Source: an uncultured Dehalococcoidia bacterium (GTDB lineage Bacteria; Chloroflexota; Dehalococcoidia; Tepidiformales; Tepidiformaceae). From it: a stretch of 64,000 nucleotides of DNA. Made by a program: the position numbers and the translations under genes. Position 1 is the first letter of the stretch, and each line of letters begins with the position of its first letter. Positions 54,430 to 62,902 of this stretch are shown piece after piece. The notes below the pieces were generated by a model, which worked only from the letters and a program-made list of their open reading frames with translations, ran no database searches and was not told the DNA's origin. The stretch lies in NCBI GenBank assembly GCA_938015525.1, contig CALLPC010000003.1, positions 62,001-126,000 on the forward strand, read 5' to 3'.

Positions 54430-56679
54430 ATGACGAACAGTTCGATGACCGGCAGTGGGGGAACGGGCCGGAGGGGAACACGGCTGCGCGGGAGCTGGGG
54501 CGGCATCGTCGTCCCGGTGGCGGTCCTGGCGGCGATTTCGGCCATCGAAACGGCCCGCACGACGGACGCCTCGCGCGAGGTGTTTTTCAACATCACGACG
54601 CCGTGGCTGATGTACTTCATCTTCACGGTTTCGATGGCGGTGATTTTCGGGGCGCTCCTGCAGCGGATGCGGGTGTGGCGGCTGGGGAAGCCGCACCGGG
54701 TGAACCAGAGCCTGAGCGGCCGGATTACGAACATGCTGACGCTCGGCGCAGGGACGAGCCGGGTGAAGAACGACCGGTTCGCGGGCGTGATGCACGGGTG
54801 CATCTACTCGAGCTTCGTGGTGCTGACGATCGTGACGATCCTGCTGGCGATCGACGACTACGCACCGATCGTCCTCGGGATGGACAAGGAGCACCTTTTC
54901 CTGACGGGCGGGACGTACCTGGTGTACTCGCTCGTGGGCGACGTGTTCGGGGTGGTCGGGCTCGTCGGCATCGGCATGGCGGTGTACCGGCGGTACGTTT
55001 CGCCGCCGGCGAAGCTGAACTGGGACCGGCGCGGGGCAGAGGACGCGATCATCGTGGGGCTGCTCGGGGTGGTGCTGTTCAGCGGGATCATCGTGGAGGG
55101 GCTGCGGCTCGGCGGCGACGAAATCCCGGCGGGGAACGAGTCGTGGTCGAGGTGGTCGCCGGCGGGGTACGTGGTGGCGAAGGCGCTGGGAGGTGTTTCG
55201 CCGGAGACGCTGCTGGACTTCCACGTGGCCTGGTGGTGGTTCCACGTGGTCGCGGCGTTCGGGCTGCTGACGCTGATGGCGCTGACGAAGTTCCGGCACA
55301 TCGCGCTGGCGCCGGTGAACGCGTTCTTCAAGCGGCCGACGACGCCGCTCTACCTGGAGCCGATGGGCGATATCGAGAAGCTCATCGAAGAAGGTGCGGG
55401 GCTGGGGGCCGGGCGGCTGCAGGATTTCACGTGGAAGACGCTGTTCGATGCGGATACGTGTGTGCGCTGCGGCCGCTGCACGGAGGTTTGCCCGGCGTAT
55501 ACGGCGGGGCAGCCGCTTTCGCCGATGGCGCTCATCCAGGACATCAAGACGTACATGAACCATGCGGGGCCGCTCATCCTGAAGGGGAAGAACCCGGAGG
55601 AGGAGTTGGAGCCGCTGGTGGGCGGCTACATCAAGGACGAGACGCTCTGGGCGTGCCGGACCTGCGGCGCCTGTATGCAGGAGTGCCCCGTCCTGGTAGA
55701 GCACGTGCCGCCGATCGTGGAGATGCGGCGGTACCTGGTGATGGAGCAGGCGCGGGTGCCGGCGACGGCGCAGGCGGCGCTCCAGAACCTGGAGCAGCGC
55801 GGCCACCCGTGGCGGGGGACGCAGCTGACGCGCGAGACCTGGATTGAGCAGCTGCGGGCGCAGGGCATCGATGTGCCGATTTACGACGGTTCGCAGGAGT
55901 ACCTGTACTGGGTCGGCTGCTCGGGCGCGCTCGTGGAGCGGAACATCCCGATTACGCAGGCGGTGACGAAGCTGCTGCTGGAAGCCGGCGTGAGCTTCGG
56001 CGTGCTCGGGCAGGCCGAGACGTGCAACGGGGACCCGGCCCGGCGGCTGGGGAATGAGTTCCTCTTCGCGACGATGGCGCAGGCGAATGCCGACGCGCTG
56101 AACGAGCTGGGCGTGAAGCGGGTGATCACGAGCTGCCCGCACTGCTTCAACACGTTCCGGAACGAGTACCCCGATTTCGGCGGGAAGTGGGAGGTGACGC
56201 ACCACGCGGACTTCCTGCAGTTCCTGCTGGCGAAGGGAGACCTGAAGCCGAAGGAGGGGAACGGCGCGACCATCACGGTGCACGACAGCTGCTACCTGGG
56301 CCGTGGGAACGGCATTTACGATACGCCGCGGCAGGTGCTGGAGGCGATCCCGGGGGCAAAGCTGGTGGAGATGCCGCGTTCGAAGGAGCGGGGGCTCTGC
56401 TGCGGTGCCGGCGGCGGGAACATGTGGCAGGAGGAGGCGGGCACGCGGGTGAACCACCTGCGGGCCGCCGAAGCGGCGAACACGGGGGCGAGCATCGTGG
56501 CGACGGCGTGCCCGTTCTGTATCCAGATGTTCGAGGACGGCATCCCCGCCGTGCAGCCCGACGAGGAGAAGCGGACCATCAAGGCGTTCGACATCGCCGA
56601 GCTGCTCGAGGTGAGCGTGCGGCCGACGGCCCGACCGCTGCGGGACGGGGAGGTGGAGGTGCCGCCGGGGGTCGTGTAG
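54430..56679 (+). CDS. etfD: EtfD-like ETF:menaquinone oxidoreductase (membrane Fe-S protein)
   Basis: A protein of about 749 aa. N-terminal membrane helices (GIVVPVAVLAAISAIE; TPWLMYFIFTVSMAVIFGAL; MHGCIYSSFVVLTIVTILLA; GTYLVYSLVGDVFGVVGLVG) carry His ligands for haem, including FHVAWWWFHVVAAFG. Two [4Fe-4S] motifs follow: CVRCGRCTEVCP (from residue 344) and CRTCGACMQECP (from 409). Two CCG-type domains end the protein (LYWVGCSGALVER; ITSCPHCFNTFRN; RGLCCGAGGGNMW; ATACPFCIQMF). This is the architecture of Rv0338c-like EtfD, which passes electrons from acyl-CoA oxidation via ETF to menaquinone. I chose ATG 54430; a GTG at 54376 adds 18 residues, and a TAGGAT at 54355-54360 is its likely -10. 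Confidence 0.85.
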   Translation: MTNSSMTGSGGTGRRGTRLRGSWGGIVVPVAVLAAISAIETARTTDASREVFFNITTPWLMYFIFTVSMAVIFGALLQRMRVWRLGKPHRVNQSLSGRITNMLTLGAGTSRVKNDRFAGVMHGCIYSSFVVLTIVTILLAIDDYAPIVLGMDKEHLFLTGGTYLVYSLVGDVFGVVGLVGIGMAVYRRYVSPPAKLNWDRRGAEDAIIVGLLGVVLFSGIIVEGLRLGGDEIPAGNESWSRWSPAGYVVAKALGGVSPETLLDFHVAWWWFHVVAAFGLLTLMALTKFRHIALAPVNAFFKRPTTPLYLEPMGDIEKLIEEGAGLGAGRLQDFTWKTLFDADTCVRCGRCTEVCPAYTAGQPLSPMALIQDIKTYMNHAGPLILKGKNPEEELEPLVGGYIKDETLWACRTCGACMQECPVLVEHVPPIVEMRRYLVMEQARVPATAQAALQNLEQRGHPWRGTQLTRETWIEQLRAQGIDVPIYDGSQEYLYWVGCSGALVERNIPITQAVTKLLLEAGVSFGVLGQAETCNGDPARRLGNEFLFATMAQANADALNELGVKRVITSCPHCFNTFRNEYPDFGGKWEVTHHADFLQFLLAKGDLKPKEGNGATITVHDSCYLGRGNGIYDTPRQVLEAIPGAKLVEMPRSKERGLCCGAGGGNMWQEEAGTRVNHLRAAEAANTGASIVATACPFCIQMFEDGIPAVQPDEEKRTIKAFDIAELLEVSVRPTARPLRDGEVEVPPGVV

Positions 56680-56708
56680 GGCGGTGCGCCGGTTCGTCGA
56701 ACGGTCTG

Positions 56709-56733
56709 CGGCCCCGGGGGTTTCCCGGGGCCG
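56709..56733 (+). terminator. Hairpin after etfD
   Basis: CGGCCCCGGG pairs with CCCGGGGCCG around a 5-nt loop, followed by TTCTGTG. It lies between the convergent etfD and fabF genes. Confidence 0.65.
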
Positions 56734-56772
56734 TTCTGTGCTCGCTCGGGCGGCGGCGGGCCAGCGCGGGGG

Positions 56773-58032
56773 CTAGGGCTCGTAGCGGACGATGGCGAGG
56801 CTGCTGTTCTGGCCGCCGAAGCCGAAGCTGTTCTTGAGGGCGGCGCGGACGGGGGCCTGGCGGGCGACGTTCGGGACGTAGTCGAGGTCGCACTCGGGGT
56901 CGGGGTGGTGGAGGTTGATGGTGGGGTGGATGGTGCCGGTTTCGATGGTCTTGATGGTGGCGACGGTTTCCATGCCGCCGGAGGCGCCGAGCCCGTGACC
57001 GATGAGGGACTTGGTGGCGCTGATGGCGATGCGGTAGGCGCCTTCGCCGAAGACGCGCTTGATGGCGCGGGTCTCGGCGATATCGCCGAGGGGGGTGCTG
57101 GTGGCGTGGGCGTTGATGTAATCGATCTCGCCGGGCTGGAGGCCGGCGTCGCGGAGCGCCTCGGCCATGGCTCGGGCGGCGCCTTCGCCATCGTCGGGCG
57201 GGGCGGCGACGTGGAAGGCGTCGTTGGTGCAGCCGAAGCCGGCGATCTCGGCGTAGACGCGGGCGCCGCGGGCGCGTGCGTGGGCTTCGGATTCGAGGAT
57301 GAGGGCGCCAGCCCCTTCACAGGGGACGAAGCCGTCACGGAGGGCATCGAAGGGGCGGGAGGCTTCTTCGGGGGGGCCGTCGTAGCTGGTGAGGGCGCGC
57401 ATGACGGAGAAACCGGCGAGGCCGAGTTCGGAGATCCCGGCTTCGCAGCCGCCGGTGACGACCACCTCGGCGCGGCCGGAGCGGATGAGCATGGCGGCTT
57501 CGCCGATGGCCTGGGTGCCGGCAGCACAGGCGGTGACGATCGTGCCGTTGTACCCGCGGAGGCCGAACTGGAGGGCGACCTGGGCGGCGGCCATGTTCCC
57601 GAGGGAGCGGGCGAAGAAGAGGGGGTCGATGCGCATGCCGCCGCGTTCGAAGAGTGTGCGGGCGGCTTCCTGGATATCGGGGTACCCGCCGCCGCCGTTG
57701 CCGATGAGGACGGCGAGGCGGTCGCGGTCCTCGGCATCGAGGTCGAGCCGGGCGTCGTCGATGGCCTGTGCGGCGGCGCCGACCATGAGCTGGCTGAAGC
57801 GCGCCATGCGGCGGGCGGCCTTGCGCTCGATGTAGCGGGTCGGGTCCCAGTCTTTGATTTCGCCCGCGAACTTGCAGGGGTAGCCGGCGGGGTCGACCAT
57901 CGTGAGGTGGCCGATGCCGGAGCGGCCGGCGACGAGGTTCTGCCAGAATTCTTCGACGGTCTGGCCGGCGGGGGTGATAGCGCCCAGGCCGGTGACGACG
58001 ACGCGGGTTCGCGAGCGCAGCGTATCGTTCAT
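56773..58032 (-). CDS. fabF: 3-oxoacyl-[ACP] synthase II (FabF-type)
   Basis: A protein of 419 aa that condenses malonyl-ACP with acyl-ACP. VVVTGLGAITPAGQTVEEFW opens the protein. The C-H-H triad is C169 in TACAAGTQAIGEAAM, His in YINAHATSTPLGDIAE and His in KSLIGHGLGASGGMETVA. Also present are PFDALRDGFVPCEGAGALIL and the C-terminal FGFGGQNSSLAIVRYEP. TACCAT (58040-58045) lies 7 nt before ATG 58032. It has no adjacent ACP or other fab genes. Confidence 0.95.
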   Translation of the reverse strand: MNDTLRSRTRVVVTGLGAITPAGQTVEEFWQNLVAGRSGIGHLTMVDPAGYPCKFAGEIKDWDPTRYIERKAARRMARFSQLMVGAAAQAIDDARLDLDAEDRDRLAVLIGNGGGGYPDIQEAARTLFERGGMRIDPLFFARSLGNMAAAQVALQFGLRGYNGTIVTACAAGTQAIGEAAMLIRSGRAEVVVTGGCEAGISELGLAGFSVMRALTSYDGPPEEASRPFDALRDGFVPCEGAGALILESEAHARARGARVYAEIAGFGCTNDAFHVAAPPDDGEGAARAMAEALRDAGLQPGEIDYINAHATSTPLGDIAETRAIKRVFGEGAYRIAISATKSLIGHGLGASGGMETVATIKTIETGTIHPTINLHHPDPECDLDYVPNVARQAPVRAALKNSFGFGGQNSSLAIVRYEP

Positions 58033-58039
58033 GTGGCGT

Positions 58040-58045
58040 ATGGTA
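58040..58045 (-). promoter_or_regulatory. -10 box TACCAT, near-leaderless promoter of fabF
   Basis: TACCAT on the - strand with 7 nt to ATG 58032. Confidence 0.5.
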
Positions 58046-58052
58046 ACGCGGC

Positions 58053-58104
58053 GGGGAGGTTGGGGGTTGGAGGTGAGGGGCTGGAGGCTGGAGCGGGGGT
58101 TTTT
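58053..58104. repeat. Dispersed G-rich repeat, copy E
   Basis: A long copy: GGGGAGGTTGGGGGTTGGAG continuing through GAGGGGCTGGAGGCTGGAGC to a TTTTT. It lies between divergent fabF and kinase genes rather than after a stop codon. Confidence 0.5.
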
Positions 58105-58163
58105 GGCCGTCCTGCGGGGGAAAAAGGCTGCCAGGTGAATGTTCGGGAACTCCCCGATACCGC

Positions 58164-58231
58164 GCGGGAAATCGCTCTACGTACGATGCGTGGGCTCGAT
58201 GAGGGCCATCCCGCCGCGGCGGGAAATCGCT
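58164..58231 (+). promoter_or_regulatory. Two 13-bp direct repeats upstream of the kinase gene
   Basis: GCGGGAAATCGCT occurs at 58164-58176 and again at 58219-58231, 55 bp apart (about five helical turns). A TACGAT (58182-58187) -10-like box lies between them. This is a candidate paired operator for the kinase gene. Confidence 0.5.
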
Positions 58232-58250
58232 GCGGCGCCGGGGGTTCTGC

Positions 58251-61200
58251 ATGGGGGAGAGTACGCCGGCCAGCTCGCCGGGGGACGGCGGGGGGCCGGC
58301 CGGCAGTTCACCGTGGACCTGGCGCGCCGGGGCCGGGAATGCCGGTTCGGTCGAGGAGGAGCTGGCGCGCTTCGCGGAGGTCGCCGCCCAGGCGCTCGGC
58401 GGCGATTGCGGGTACGTGGCGCTTGCACGGCGCGGCCGGCGGGCGTTCTGGTGGCCGCTGGACGGGGAGCGTTCGCCGGGCCGGTGGCCGTTCGACCACC
58501 GGCAGAGCGATACGGCGTTCGAACGCCTGCTGGCGGAGGAAGGCGGGGCAGTCTACGAAGACACGCTGGCCATCCCGCGGCCGACGCCGGGGCAGCGGGC
58601 GGCGGCCGCTGCGGGGGTCCGCTCGACGGTGCGGCTGCCGCTGACGGACGAGCGGGGCGAGCCGATGGGGTTCGTGCTCGTCGGTTCGCTGGAGCCGGGG
58701 CGGTTTTCGCGGGAGTCGCTGGGGAAGCTGTGGGAGGTGACGCAGGCGGCGATGCAGTCGCTGCGCCCCCGGCTGCTGCTCGAGCGGATGGATTTCGAGC
58801 GGGCGATCCGGGCGGCGGAGGCGGAGCTGCTGGCGATGGTGGCGTCGACCGAGGACGAAGGGGCGCTGCTCGCAGGGGCAGTCGAGGGAGTACGCGCGGC
58901 GGTCGGCGCGGATGCGGCGGTCGTGATGGTCGAAGGGGGGCCCGGGGGCGACTGGACGTTTCGCTCGGCCCCGCCGGGCCTGCTGACGCCCGCGCTCTGG
59001 GAGGAGGCGAGGTGTGCAGCGCTGGACCCTGGCAATCGGGCGATGGCGGAGCGGGCGGATGCCTCCGTATGGGTGCGGGAGTCGCTGGAGACAGCGGCGG
59101 AGCTGTTGCCGGCCGAGCGGTTCGCCCGGGAGGGGCTGGGGATGGGGTCGCTGGCGGCGGCGGTACGGGCGCATCGCTGGGGCGAGGGGCTCCAGCTGGC
59201 ACTCGCAGCGCTCCGGAGGGAGCCCTCGGCGTGGGCGGGAGAGGAGCGCGCCTTCCTCGGCCGGGTGGCGCGCGTCCTCGAGATTGGGGTGGAGCGGGTC
59301 AGGCGGGGGGAGCTTGCGGTGGCCCATGCGCTCAGCCTGGAGCGGCAGGCCGAGCTGCTGAGCGTAGGGTCGGAGCTCCTGGAGACGCTGTGGGAGGCGC
59401 GCGACCTCGCGCCGGCCTGCCAGGCGATCGCGGAGCGGCTGCGCCGGTATTTCGACGCCGACCACGTTGCGCTTGGAACGGTGGACCTCGAGCGGAGGGT
59501 GCGGGAGGTGCTGGGGATGAGCTCGGCGGTGATGCGCGCCGGCGAACTGCCGCCCGGGCTTTCGGAGGAGGACGCGGCGGCCTACCGTGCGGCGCTCGCG
59601 AGGCAGGGGGAGCCGGCCGGCGACATTTTTGCCAGCCCGGCGCCGAACCCGGGGACGCGCATCGGCTACGACCGGGGGCTGCGGTCGGGGATGCGGGTAC
59701 CGTTCGCGCTCTCGGACGGGACGGTTGGTCTCGTCACGGTGGGAAGCCGGGAGGCGGGCCGGTATACGGCCGCGGACGAGGAGCGGCTGATAGAGCTGGC
59801 CCGGCCGATGGCGGTCGCGATCGACCGGGTGCGGCTGCTGGGGCGGATGGCGGAGACCTCAGAACTGCTGGAGGCGAAGACGCGCATGCTGCTGGCGCTG
59901 GCGCCGGGGGCATCGATGCGGGAGGCCGGCGAGGTGTTCGTGCGCGAGGTGCGGCGGCTCTTCGGCGCGAGCCATGCGGTGGTCGTGACGACTGCCCCGG
60001 GCGACACGGCGGCGCTCTGCGCTTCGACCGACCACTTCGGTGATGAGGACCTGCAGCGGATGGCGGGGCTGCTGCGGCGGCAGCCGGCGGGCTGGCGCCA
60101 GCTGGTGGAAGCCGGCCCGGTGCTCATCGACGATGCCGCCGGCGCAGAGGATGCAGCAACACGCTGGCTCGCCGAGCACGGGCTGCGGAGCGTGATGCGG
60201 GCCCCGATACGGGATGGGGAGGGGGTGGCGCGGGGCATCGCGACGGTCGCGGCGGCCGCTCCCCGCCGCTGGGATGCGAGCGACCTCGCGCAGTTCGCGG
60301 AGCTGGCTGCGACGCTGGGGACGGTGCTGGAACGGGCGTTCTTGCTGGAGTCCGCGCGGGAGCAGGCGCGCCGCGCCCGGGCGATGCTCGAGGTGCTGAG
60401 CGCGCTTGGGTCGCACGAGCGGCTGGAGGAGCTGGCGGAGCACGCTGCGAGCGCGCTCCGCCGGCTGTACGGGGCGGACCACTGCGCGATCGGCGTCGTG
60501 GAGCGGGGGGTTGTGCGGCTGGCGGGCATCGATTCGCCTGTCGGCGCATGGGCGCCCGGGGCCGAGCTGCCGGTCGAGCAGGTGTTCGATGCCTGGCCGC
60601 CGGCGGGGCCGTTGGTGCACGTCATCGAGGACCTGCAAGCGGCCCCGCGGCTGACGACGACGTCGGAGGCGGCGCAGGCGGCGGGAATGCGCTCGAGCAT
60701 GCGGGTGGCGATCATGAACGGGGAGGGGGTCGGCGGTGTGGTGACGCTGGCCGCCCGCGAGCCCGGCCGGTTTTCGCGGTTCGATGCCGAGCAGCTGGCG
60801 GAAGCGGTGCAGCCGCTGGGCCTGGCGATCCGCTATTTCCAGAGCCGAGAGGAGCAGGCCCGGCGGACGGCGCGCCTGGAGGCGACGACGCGCATCCTCG
60901 CCCGGCTGAACGCCGGCGGCACGGCGGAGCGCATAGCCCAGCGGTTCCTCGCGGATTGCCGGGCGCTGTTCGGGGCCGAGCTCGGCATCGTGTACACCTT
61001 CGAACCGGGGCAGCCGGCGGCCCGCCGCCTCGCCGCGGATGCGTCCCGGCCGCCTCTCCTGGAGGTGGTCCCGGAGGAGGTCCCGGCCGGCCGGCCCTGG
61101 GCGGGCGCCCGGCAGCTGAGGCCGGAGGCGGTCGCGGATGCCCGGGAAGAGACCGCGCTCCACGCGGGGCACCGGGCGCTGCTGGAGGCCGGCCTGCTCT

Positions 61201-62819
61201 CGGTCATCCGGGCGCCGCTGGTCGTGCACGAATCGGTCCGCGGTTCGGTCGCGCTGTGGGCGGAGGGCACCGGCCGGTTCACGCCGGGGGATGCGGAGCT
61301 GCTGGATACGCTTGCCCGGCCGCTGGCGCTGGCGCTCGAGAAGGCGTCGGCGCTCGAGTCGCTGGCCGAGAGCGAGCTGAAGTACCGGTCGCTGGTGGCC
61401 CAGGCCGAGGAAGTCATCCTCACGGTGGATGCGGAGAGCCGGCGCATCCTCGATGCGAACCCGTTCGCGGCGCGGGTCCTGGGCTATTCGCAGCGGGAGC
61501 TCCAGGCGCTCCGCCTCGACGAGATTTGCATCGCGGACGAAGCCGAGCTGGCAGCGCTCCTGTCGCGCATCCATACCGACGGCGAGGTACACCTTGCCGA
61601 TGTCCGCTTTCGGAAGCGGGACGGCGGGCCGGTCGACGTCGAAATCGTAGCCTCGCTGGTGGCATACGGCGGGCGCGAGGCGGTGCTGCTGCTGGCGCGG
61701 GACGTCTCGGAGCGGAAGGCGCTGATGGCCCAGCTGATGCAGAGCCAGAAGATGGAGTCGCTCGGGACGATGGCCGGCGCCGTGGCGCACGACTTCAACA
61801 ACCTGCTGACGACGATCCTCGGGTTTGCGGGCCTGCTCAAGCGTTCACGGAACCTCGATGCCGACGAGCGCGAAAACCTGGCCCTCATCGAAGAGGCGGC
61901 CCGGAAGGCGGCCGACCTCACCGGGCGGCTCCTGGCGTTCGCGCGCGGCGGGCTGGTCCGCTTCGGGCAGGTCGACCTGCGGACGGTGGTCGAAGATACG
62001 CTCCAGCTGGCGGCGCCGACGCTGCATTCGCGCATCGCGGTGACGGTTTCGCTCCCGGACGAGCCGCTCCTGGTGGAAGGCGACGCCGGCCAGCTGCAGC
62101 AGGCGCTGACGAACATCATCCTGAACGCCCGCGATGTGATGCCGGAGGGGGGCCGCCTCGACGTCCGCGCCGGCGCGACGGGGCCGCTCGCCTGGGTGGA
62201 GGTCGCGGATACCGGCCCGGGGATGTCCGATGACGTGCGGATGCGGATTTTCGAGCCGTTCTACACGACGAAGCCGCCCGGCTCGGGGACGGGCCTCGGC
62301 ATGGCGATTACCTACGGCATCGTGCAGGGGCACCACGGCGATATCACCGTGGAGAGCGAGCCGGGCCGCGGCACGACCTTCACCCTCAGCTTCCCGCTCT
62401 GCAGCGCCGACGCCGCCCGCGCCGACCGGTTCTCGCCCGGCGAGGGCAACCTCATCCTCGTCGTGGACGATGACGCGATGGCCCGGCGCGCGCTGGCGGC
62501 GACGCTCGGCGAGCTCGGCTACAACGTCGTGGAGGCGCCCGGCGGCGCGACGGCAGTCGAAATCGTGCGGGCGCGCCCGGAGCGGTTCGCGGCCGTGCTG
62601 CTCGACCTGGTGATGCCCGGGATGACCGGCTCCGAGACGTTCCGGGCGCTGCGGGAGGTCCGGGCTGACCTCCCCGTCATCGTGTGTACGGGGTACGCGG
62701 CGGACGCGCACATCGATACGGACGTGAAGCGCCGCATCGCCGGGCTGGTTCAGAAGCCGTTTACCCCGGAGCGGCTGGCAAGGGCGCTGGAGGCGGCGGG
62801 GGTGAAGGGGTGGAGATGA
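58251..62819 (+). CDS. Hybrid sensor histidine kinase: six GAF, PAS, HisKA, HATPase, receiver
   Basis: A protein of 1522 aa, soluble, with no membrane segment. GAF domains lie at about 30-170, 185-345, 360-540, 545-705, 710-870 and 880-1035; repeated phrases such as VTVGSREAGRYTAADEERL and VTLAAREPGRFSRFDAEQL mark the ends of several. PAS is at about 1040-1160 (VDAESRRILDANPFAARVLG). The phospho-His is H1180 in GAVAHDFNNLLTTIL; N, G1 and G2 boxes are NIILNARDVMP, VADTGPGMSDD and GSGTGLGMAITYG. The receiver (about 1400-1520) has acceptor D1452 in VLLDLVMPGMTG. The HDFNN type resembles FixL/CckA-like kinases. ATG 58251 lacks a Shine-Dalgarno. No partner regulator is adjacent. Several GAF copies probably bind small ligands; which ones cannot be read. 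Confidence 0.92.
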   Translation: MGESTPASSPGDGGGPAGSSPWTWRAGAGNAGSVEEELARFAEVAAQALGGDCGYVALARRGRRAFWWPLDGERSPGRWPFDHRQSDTAFERLLAEEGGAVYEDTLAIPRPTPGQRAAAAAGVRSTVRLPLTDERGEPMGFVLVGSLEPGRFSRESLGKLWEVTQAAMQSLRPRLLLERMDFERAIRAAEAELLAMVASTEDEGALLAGAVEGVRAAVGADAAVVMVEGGPGGDWTFRSAPPGLLTPALWEEARCAALDPGNRAMAERADASVWVRESLETAAELLPAERFAREGLGMGSLAAAVRAHRWGEGLQLALAALRREPSAWAGEERAFLGRVARVLEIGVERVRRGELAVAHALSLERQAELLSVGSELLETLWEARDLAPACQAIAERLRRYFDADHVALGTVDLERRVREVLGMSSAVMRAGELPPGLSEEDAAAYRAALARQGEPAGDIFASPAPNPGTRIGYDRGLRSGMRVPFALSDGTVGLVTVGSREAGRYTAADEERLIELARPMAVAIDRVRLLGRMAETSELLEAKTRMLLALAPGASMREAGEVFVREVRRLFGASHAVVVTTAPGDTAALCASTDHFGDEDLQRMAGLLRRQPAGWRQLVEAGPVLIDDAAGAEDAATRWLAEHGLRSVMRAPIRDGEGVARGIATVAAAAPRRWDASDLAQFAELAATLGTVLERAFLLESAREQARRARAMLEVLSALGSHERLEELAEHAASALRRLYGADHCAIGVVERGVVRLAGIDSPVGAWAPGAELPVEQVFDAWPPAGPLVHVIEDLQAAPRLTTTSEAAQAAGMRSSMRVAIMNGEGVGGVVTLAAREPGRFSRFDAEQLAEAVQPLGLAIRYFQSREEQARRTARLEATTRILARLNAGGTAERIAQRFLADCRALFGAELGIVYTFEPGQPAARRLAADASRPPLLEVVPEEVPAGRPWAGARQLRPEAVADAREETALHAGHRALLEAGLLSVIRAPLVVHESVRGSVALWAEGTGRFTPGDAELLDTLARPLALALEKASALESLAESELKYRSLVAQAEEVILTVDAESRRILDANPFAARVLGYSQRELQALRLDEICIADEAELAALLSRIHTDGEVHLADVRFRKRDGGPVDVEIVASLVAYGGREAVLLLARDVSERKALMAQLMQSQKMESLGTMAGAVAHDFNNLLTTILGFAGLLKRSRNLDADERENLALIEEAARKAADLTGRLLAFARGGLVRFGQVDLRTVVEDTLQLAAPTLHSRIAVTVSLPDEPLLVEGDAGQLQQALTNIILNARDVMPEGGRLDVRAGATGPLAWVEVADTGPGMSDDVRMRIFEPFYTTKPPGSGTGLGMAITYGIVQGHHGDITVESEPGRGTTFTLSFPLCSADAARADRFSPGEGNLILVVDDDAMARRALAATLGELGYNVVEAPGGATAVEIVRARPERFAAVLLDLVMPGMTGSETFRALREVRADLPVIVCTGYAADAHIDTDVKRRIAGLVQKPFTPERLARALEAAGVKGWR

Positions 62820-62822
62820 GAA

Positions 62823-62846
62823 CGCAGGGAGCGGGGAGCCGGGGAG
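62823..62846. repeat. Dispersed G-rich repeat, short copy G
   Basis: GCAGGGAGCGGGGAGCCGGG on +, directly after the kinase stop; it keeps only the GAGCGGGGAGC half of the repeat. Confidence 0.4.
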
Positions 62847-62852
62847 ATAGAT

Positions 62853-62880
62853 GAGGGGCGCTGCGGGTGCAGCGCCCCTC
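62853..62880. terminator. Bidirectional 12-bp hairpin terminator
   Basis: GAGGGGCGCTGC pairs perfectly with GCAGCGCCCCTC around GGGT. It lies between the convergent kinase and 62903 genes. No U-tract. Confidence 0.7.
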
Positions 62881-62902
62881 GTGGTCCGGTGTCGGGCCGG
62901 GG

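Noticed and set aside
58199-58250. ATG 58199 as the kinase start.
   Set aside because: It is out of frame with the kinase; the first in-frame start is ATG 58251.
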